Below are positions 61,701 to 64,000 of a DNA stretch of 64,000 nucleotides, in pieces. The position numbers and the translations under genes are program-made. Location: positions 1,161,341 to 1,225,340 of the forward strand of contig VZSE01012476.1 of assembly GCA_013398275.1 (NCBI GenBank). The letters are read 5' to 3'. Source of the DNA: Promerops cafer (lineage: Eukaryota; Chordata; Aves; Passeriformes; Nectariniidae). A model generated the notes under the pieces. The model was not told where the DNA came from. It did not search any database and saw only the letters and a program-made list of their open reading frames with translations. Each line of letters starts with the position of its first letter. The first letter of the stretch is position 1.

Positions 61701-61892
61701 ACAACCCCCTGATCAAGACTACCTATGTATTTAAAATGAGAAAGTGCAAAACTAAATAAATTTAGGAACACTACAGCTTTAGTATACATTTTCTCTGTAA
61801 AAGATATCAAAGCACCATTGCTTTGTATTACCTTTGTAAACTAGGGAGCTTCTGCTTTTACATTTGGTATGCAATGTTCCTGAGAGGCAATC
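31541..61892 (-). CDS. CCDC138: Coiled-coil domain-containing protein 138, exons 2 to last (5'-partial)
   Basis: Coding exons in transcript order are 61832-61892, 61079-61208, 60215-60324, 59390-59574, 58252-58410, 57402-57521, 55915-55992, 55729-55839, 53779-53943, 52928-53044, 51641-51833, 49259-49435, 32812-32950 and 31541-31712. All have GT donors and AG acceptors, and together they give 1917 nt, or 638 residues plus TAG, in one frame. With an exon 1 of about 32 codons this equals the human length of about 665. The N-terminal third is low-complexity, acidic and poorly conserved. The middle (58410 to 55729) is a Glu/Lys/Gln-rich coiled coil. The C-terminal half is strongly conserved and looks like a helical-repeat fold; motifs include HISQIYDELF, VYELLTYLMDWISD and LRRLGEDIFKG-like segments. 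The vertebrate protein is associated with the centrosome or centriolar satellites; its biochemical role is not established. It lies tail to tail with EDAR, its usual vertebrate neighbour. No stop or frameshift was seen. Confidence 0.95.
32812..32950 (-). CDS. CCDC138: CCDC138 exon 14
   Basis: The acceptor is TCTTTTCCAG and the donor is GTAATC. It encodes SLQPFLEACSNESFFQTCSV followed by LLRSSKLDIAVLEKLCVILQ and KLSRI, very close to human. Confidence 0.96.
37040..38735 (+). mobile_element. CR1 LINE fragment, truncated at both ends
   Basis: Several frames carry broken pieces of a CR1 ORF2: an endonuclease segment ending DILMGVCYRPPN (to ~37298) and a reverse-transcriptase segment HGFMKGSSRLTNL ... 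VDIVYLDFSKTFDTVS (about 38560-38690). Stops and frameshifts separate them, so it is dead. The expected 3' end (thumb region, UTR and octamer repeat) is absent. It sits inside CCDC138 intron 13, antisense to that gene. Confidence 0.88.
39017..39021. repeat. Left target-site duplication GGTAA
   Basis: An exact match to the five bases directly after the element's last base. Confidence 0.8.
39022..40402 (+). mobile_element. 1.38 kb LTR element with 5-bp target-site duplication
   Basis: The element starts TGTCTTGGTTTGA and ends TCAAACCATGACA, so its termini are inverted repeats over 13 bases with one mismatch, with the TG...CA ends of an LTR. GGTAA flanks it on both sides (39017-39021 and 40403-40407). 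An AATAAA lies at 40271, 126 bases before the end. No conserved coding region was seen; the open frames overlap on both strands and match nothing I know. The 3' terminus (AAACCATGACA) is shared with the ERVL LTR at 6085-6672. Best read as a long solo LTR of an ERVL-like family; a non-autonomous element with LTR-like ends is the alternative. The strand is inferred from the poly(A) signal. Confidence 0.82.
40403..40407. repeat. Right target-site duplication GGTAA
   Basis: Pairs with the copy at 39017. Five bases is the length typical of ERVL integration. Confidence 0.8.
40919..41010. repeat. Short local duplication with hairpin
   Basis: TTGAAGTTGTACACTAC (from 40919) recurs as TTGAAGTTGTTACACTAC (40969-40986), with another GTTGTACACTAC between them. 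Directly after comes a perfect 9-bp hairpin, CAAAGTAAC / GTTACTTTG (40988-40996 and 41002-41010). Confidence 0.75.
45243..45810 (+). mobile_element. Solo ERVL-like LTR
   Basis: It begins TGTACTGGGTCTGGCTGAGA, followed by the conserved TTAAT...TTCTTCATAG block, and has AATAAA at 45678-45683 followed by a ~125-base terminal segment. It is the same family as the reversed copy in EDAR (6085-6672) but clearly diverged, with a degraded 3' end. It lies antisense in CCDC138 intron 13. Confidence 0.78.
46498..47330 (+). mobile_element. CR1 LINE 3' end
   Basis: It carries the C-terminal part of ORF2 (MKLNTVKCQILHGRRGNPGC, LGVLVSGKLNMSQQC), then the 3' UTR ending in the diagnostic ATTCTATGATTCTGTGATTC-type repeat at 47310-47330. 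Heavily mutated and 5'-truncated, as is usual for CR1. It lies antisense inside CCDC138 intron 13. Confidence 0.9.
48697..48764. repeat. Tandem duplication, 34-base unit
   Basis: AGTAAAATTCAGCAAAACAT starts at 48697 and again at 48731. The two copies agree over about the first 22 bases and then drift. Confidence 0.85.
49259..49435 (-). CDS. CCDC138: CCDC138 exon 13
   Basis: The acceptor is GATATTTTCAG and the donor is GTAAAT. It encodes DYLAQALESLRVDLKTDEGK through LSHLKVSSTSLLSSALDGLL and QMTMES. It is followed by the exceptionally long intron 32951-49258. Confidence 0.96.
50920..51025 (-). mobile_element. Short CR1 3'-end remnant
   Basis: The + strand reads GGAATAATTTAGGTTGGAA and then TCTAGTCCAACC, which is the reverse complement of the conserved CR1 3' UTR. 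The terminal repeat is degraded. Confidence 0.7.
51641..51833 (-). CDS. CCDC138: CCDC138 exon 12
   Basis: The acceptor is TTTGAGGCAG and the donor is GTAAGT. It encodes HATMRSTMRRLGEDIFKGIV through AAFFKSFCMPLRFVSTLIVL and KTVKQ, with the RRLGEDIFKG core unchanged from human. Confidence 0.96.
52928..53044 (-). CDS. CCDC138: CCDC138 exon 11
   Basis: The acceptor is TTTTTGCAG and the donor is GTAAAA. It encodes LLPIATEQLQWMPYVNPKLH followed by MPVIKFIYWSIRQLDTDIQ, 39 codons in phase 0 that align without gaps to human. Confidence 0.95.
53779..53943 (-). CDS. CCDC138: CCDC138 exon 10
   Basis: The acceptor is TATATTACAG and the donor is GTAAAG. It encodes LPLNSQVYELLTYLMDWISD, then a polar stretch to CTQEKCMK. 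It starts the conserved C-terminal half. Confidence 0.95.
53944..55728 (-). other. CCDC138: CCDC138 intron 9 with a GC-richer block
   Basis: Positions ~54100-54740 differ in base composition from the surrounding AT-rich intron and look like an inserted element, perhaps an old LTR, but I cannot name the family or define its ends. Confidence 0.5.
55729..55839 (-). CDS. CCDC138: CCDC138 exon 9
   Basis: The acceptor is TTTTGTTTAG and the donor is GTAAGA. It encodes RKHEFSKLQKSSDLCQVMKE followed by GKPVKQEKVMATSKTAM. It begins like human RKYEF and then diverges in a hydrophilic linker. Confidence 0.9.
55915..55992 (-). CDS. CCDC138: CCDC138 exon 8: coiled coil
   Basis: The acceptor is CTTCTTTCAG and the donor is GTAAGG. 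It encodes LSDVTELNKKLEGQARKVKA followed by RLENLQ, 26 codons in phase 0. The human equivalent ends VQARLDNLQ. Confidence 0.93.
56165..56400 (-). mobile_element. CR1 3'-end remnant
   Basis: The + strand reads GGTCATAGACTGGTTGAGAT, then GATCTGGTCCAACCCCC and GGGCAACCTGTTGCAG, the typical reversed CR1 3' UTR wording. Located in CCDC138 intron 7, the same sense as the gene. Confidence 0.78.
57402..57521 (-). CDS. CCDC138: CCDC138 exon 7: coiled coil
   Basis: The acceptor is ATTTCTACAG and the donor is GTAAGC. It encodes QHEAEVKQLTEALREITKEN followed by RRLKSSFDSLKDVNDSLRKQ. It is phase 0 at both ends. Confidence 0.95.
58252..58410 (-). CDS. CCDC138: CCDC138 exon 6: coiled coil
   Basis: The acceptor is TTGATACAG and the donor is GTGAAA. 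It encodes RESSAQQEYALQLQKRERCL through ALAKIRGVEEEVHTKIAAMK, closely matching the human LQKRERFLLEREQLLF...GVEEEV block. Charged heptad-like spacing suggests a coiled coil. Confidence 0.95.
59390..59574 (-). CDS. CCDC138: CCDC138 exon 5
   Basis: The acceptor is ATGTCCACAG and the donor is GTAGGA. It encodes LTLPSHLAANTEENRDQIIN and ends with the conserved HISQIYDELFVIHQKLQ (human HQISQIYDELFQIHLKLQ). This is the first strongly conserved block. Confidence 0.93.
60215..60324 (-). CDS. CCDC138: CCDC138 exon 4
   Basis: The acceptor is TACTTTCAG and the donor is GTAATA. It encodes FDEEQDYFCSSSGLEENSII and onward to AIYTGT, an acidic segment comparable with the human LDDELDSF region. Confidence 0.8.
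61079..61208 (-). CDS. CCDC138: CCDC138 exon 3
   Basis: The acceptor is TGTATTTCAG and the donor is GTAGGA. It encodes GDTDSSLKNISLSNCSLESE and onward to SLKNWE. It is open in the required phase at both ends, with modest similarity to the human GSSLKYS segment. Confidence 0.75.
61832..61892 (-). CDS. CCDC138: CCDC138 exon 2
   Basis: The acceptor is TTTCTTGTAG and the donor is GTAATA. It encodes DCLSGTLHTKCKSRSSLVYK, starting in phase 0 and ending with one base of the next codon. Similarity to human (DFSNFYQSKYKRRTLTSP region) is weak. Position, length and phase support it more than identity does. Confidence 0.75.
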
Positions 61893-63995
61893 CTACAAGA
61901 AAGCACAAAACCACTGCACTCTAGTCAGAACTTTCATGGCTAAAGTATATTACAACTTACTGGTTTAACAATTAAACCGTCACAGTTTGTTACAGAATTC
62001 TTACTACAAACCAACAGCTTTGAAAAGGGAGGGGTTTCTTTTTTAATACATCAATGTTAATGATCCTCATATTAGCATAAAGAGGCAAATATATTCTCTA
62101 CAGCCTAATAACAAAACACTCGTAGTGTTACATGTTAGAATTTTTGAGAAACTATAAAGCACTATGAGGACAGTAACATAAAATAAAGGCATGAAAATAG
62201 AATTAGGTAATCATGGAAACAGTGCCATCTACCTTCATATCTAGGCTTTTTATGCCAAAGTTTCCCGCTCTACTTTTTCTTACTAATTTATAAGTACATA
62301 CTAAAAAAGTGAATGGCAGAAATTTTAGGCTACAAGCAAAATCAATTGAATGCACATTACAAAATATCAGACTCAAGGCAGCTCTCATGATCTTACTTGT
62401 TTCACTGCATCTCTGCTATGCTCTAGATCAAGTCATCAACTGCTGTATTTTCCTGCCCTTGAACAGCCACTTATTAATGAAATAACAAAGCACAAACACA
62501 TGCAACACATGTAACACAACTAACACAGGCAACATTTTCTTCCTTGAAAGCTTTAAAGTCTGGGTAAGAGTCTTCTAAAAGTAAGTTTTTAAAACTACTT
62601 TTCTTTAAAGTACAGTTCTGTAATTCAAAGCAGAATATTCCCCAAGAAAAATTCCCAATAGAATCTAGAAAACCATCAAATGCTACTCCAGTTGCAAATC
62701 CTTCTGCAGGAACTAAGGGCACACACAGCCTGATTTTAGCTGCTAAAAAACATCAAAATTTTCACATCGCATTTGGGATGGTTCCTGTTCCTAAAATGGC
62801 AAGCTACTTTTCCTAAATAAAAAAAAGCTGGATTTTGCATTCATTTGATGATTCCCAAGACTACCTCATTATTCCAATCCAACTACGTACCTAACTCAAA
62901 CCCACTTTCAATCTCTTCCAATCTTTGGTTGCTCATGGGTATTTTTCCACCATATGACTTCCCCTGCAGCATGCGTTTGAGCACTTAAGGCCCGTTATGC
63001 CCCGGACACACTGGAAGCGTCTGACCCAGGGAACACAGATGCATGAAAACAACAGCAAAAATTTTTTTCACTGAGAGACAAACAGAATTCAGGAAAAATA
63101 AAGGTGCCTGGCCAGCAAGTATCCTTCTAAGGATCAAAAGCTAAGTATCAAAAGCTTTTGAAACACCAGCATGGGGGAAGGGTCTTGGCTGCTGAATTTT
63201 TAGGCAGATTAGTTTTGACTTGTCAGCACAAGTAATAGAAAGAGAGGAACCACAACACAGTTCCTTCATTAATCTGAGTACAAAGTATCTGACCTTCTCT
63301 GGTGTAAAATAACATTGCCATGCCTTGGCAAGGGACTGACACCCATCAAAATTAACTGTCTGGTCATTGCAGCAGTCTCTAAGGAACCACGGGTTTGATT
63401 TCTGATTGACTAGATATGGAACAATTTCCTGCTCTCTGAAAACAGAGCTAATCTCTAAGCTTTACCAAAAAAAAAATCACAAACACACCTAATGCATTCT
63501 AAGTAAGGCTGTCAATTACTGTGGCAAAAAAGATGGGATTAGTAATTTTTCTTACTATATATATTTCATACAAGCTCAATATACTTCTAAGAGGATTTGC
63601 ATATTTTCTCACTCAACTGGCACGCACCAGGTCTTAGGCAAAAACTATATGCCAAACTGCGCCTTGGTACCGCATAGAATCTGGAATTGCAATTTCCAGG
63701 GAAATTTCCTGCTCAAACAAAGATAACTCTTCGACACTTCAACTCAGGCAATCGGAGCGCGGGGTCAGGGATAGGAGAAACAAGAGCACGTAACCTCCTC
63801 AAGTCTTTTTAAAGTCTACTTTTGTTTCGCGCTGCCCAGGTACGCAACAGCACGGCGCTCACAATGAACCCCGACGGAGCGGACAGGCCCCCCCACCCTC
63901 CATCTCCTGCAAACACTTCAGGGAGGCGGCGGGGAGGAAATGGCTTTTCTGTGCCTTCTCCTCCCCGCAGGCCGCCAGCCCCGACCGCGTCTCAC
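61893..63995 (-). other. CCDC138: CCDC138 intron 1
   Basis: 2.1 kb between exon 2 and the presumed exon 1 donor. An open frame at 62474-62722 (-) follows an acceptor-like CTGCAG but has no matching donor and no human counterpart, so it was not accepted as an exon. Confidence 0.55.
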
Positions 63996-64000
63996 CCCCG
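63720..64000 (-). promoter_or_regulatory. CCDC138: CpG-rich edge of the CCDC138 promoter / exon 1 region
   Basis: GC content and CpG frequency rise sharply here relative to the AT-rich intron, with many CG pairs between 63750 and 64000. On the - strand the last bases read GGGGTGAGAC, a good donor (exon/GTGAGA) that would place the end of exon 1 at 63996, just inside the edge. The exon 1 protein cannot be read because it lies outside. Confidence 0.45.

Noticed and set aside
62474..62722. Possible extra CCDC138 exon on the - strand
   Set aside because: It follows an acceptor-like CTGCAG, but no suitable donor is present, its frame does not fit the exon 1/exon 2 phase-0 join with certainty, and human CCDC138 has no equivalent.

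Overview
The window is vertebrate, almost certainly avian, nuclear DNA. It is AT-rich, with short exons split by long introns, CR1 LINE fragments that end in the usual ATTCTATGATTCTGTGATTC-type 3' repeat, and ERVL-like LTRs of kinds I associate with songbirds. No bacterial, plasmid or phage features were seen. Gene names come from recognising the translated exons against the mammalian proteins as I remember them; no database search was run.

Two protein-coding genes lie tail to tail. On the + strand, positions 4564-22680 hold the last eight coding exons of EDAR, the ectodysplasin A receptor: the end of the extracellular cysteine-rich region, the stalk, the transmembrane helix, the cytoplasmic linker and the C-terminal death domain. 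The eight exons splice in frame to 328 residues plus stop. The first ~119 residues (signal peptide and most of the ligand-binding repeats) lie left of the window. A ~2.3 kb 3' UTR probably runs to an AATAAA at 25008.

On the - strand, 14 exons between 61892 and 31541 rebuild CCDC138, a coiled-coil protein linked to the centrosome, from exon 2 to the stop codon (638 residues). All joins are GT/AG and in phase. Exon 1 is off, or just touching, the right edge, which is CpG-rich and looks like the promoter side. EDAR next to CCDC138 is the conserved vertebrate gene order.

Layout: 1-4563 EDAR intron; 4564-22680 EDAR exons and introns, with a reverse-oriented ERVL-type LTR at about 6085-6672 and a CpG-rich island-like block at 19840-20065; 22681-25040 EDAR 3' UTR, holding an 8-N assembly gap; about 25040-31350 intergenic with no recognisable gene; 31541-64000 CCDC138. 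CCDC138 has one very large intron (32951-49258) that collects a doubly truncated CR1, a 1.38 kb LTR element with a 5-bp target duplication, an ERVL LTR and a CR1 3' end.

The two genes are not known to share a pathway. EDAR signals through EDARADD to NF-kB in skin-appendage (feather, hair, tooth) placodes; CCDC138 is a centrosome/cilium-associated protein. I found no undescribed biological system. The observations most worth a second look are the intact LTR element with its target duplication, the CpG-rich intronic block in EDAR, a NAGNAG acceptor in the EDAR stalk, the isoleucine at the site of the human V370A polymorphism, and the duplicated sequence around the assembly gap.
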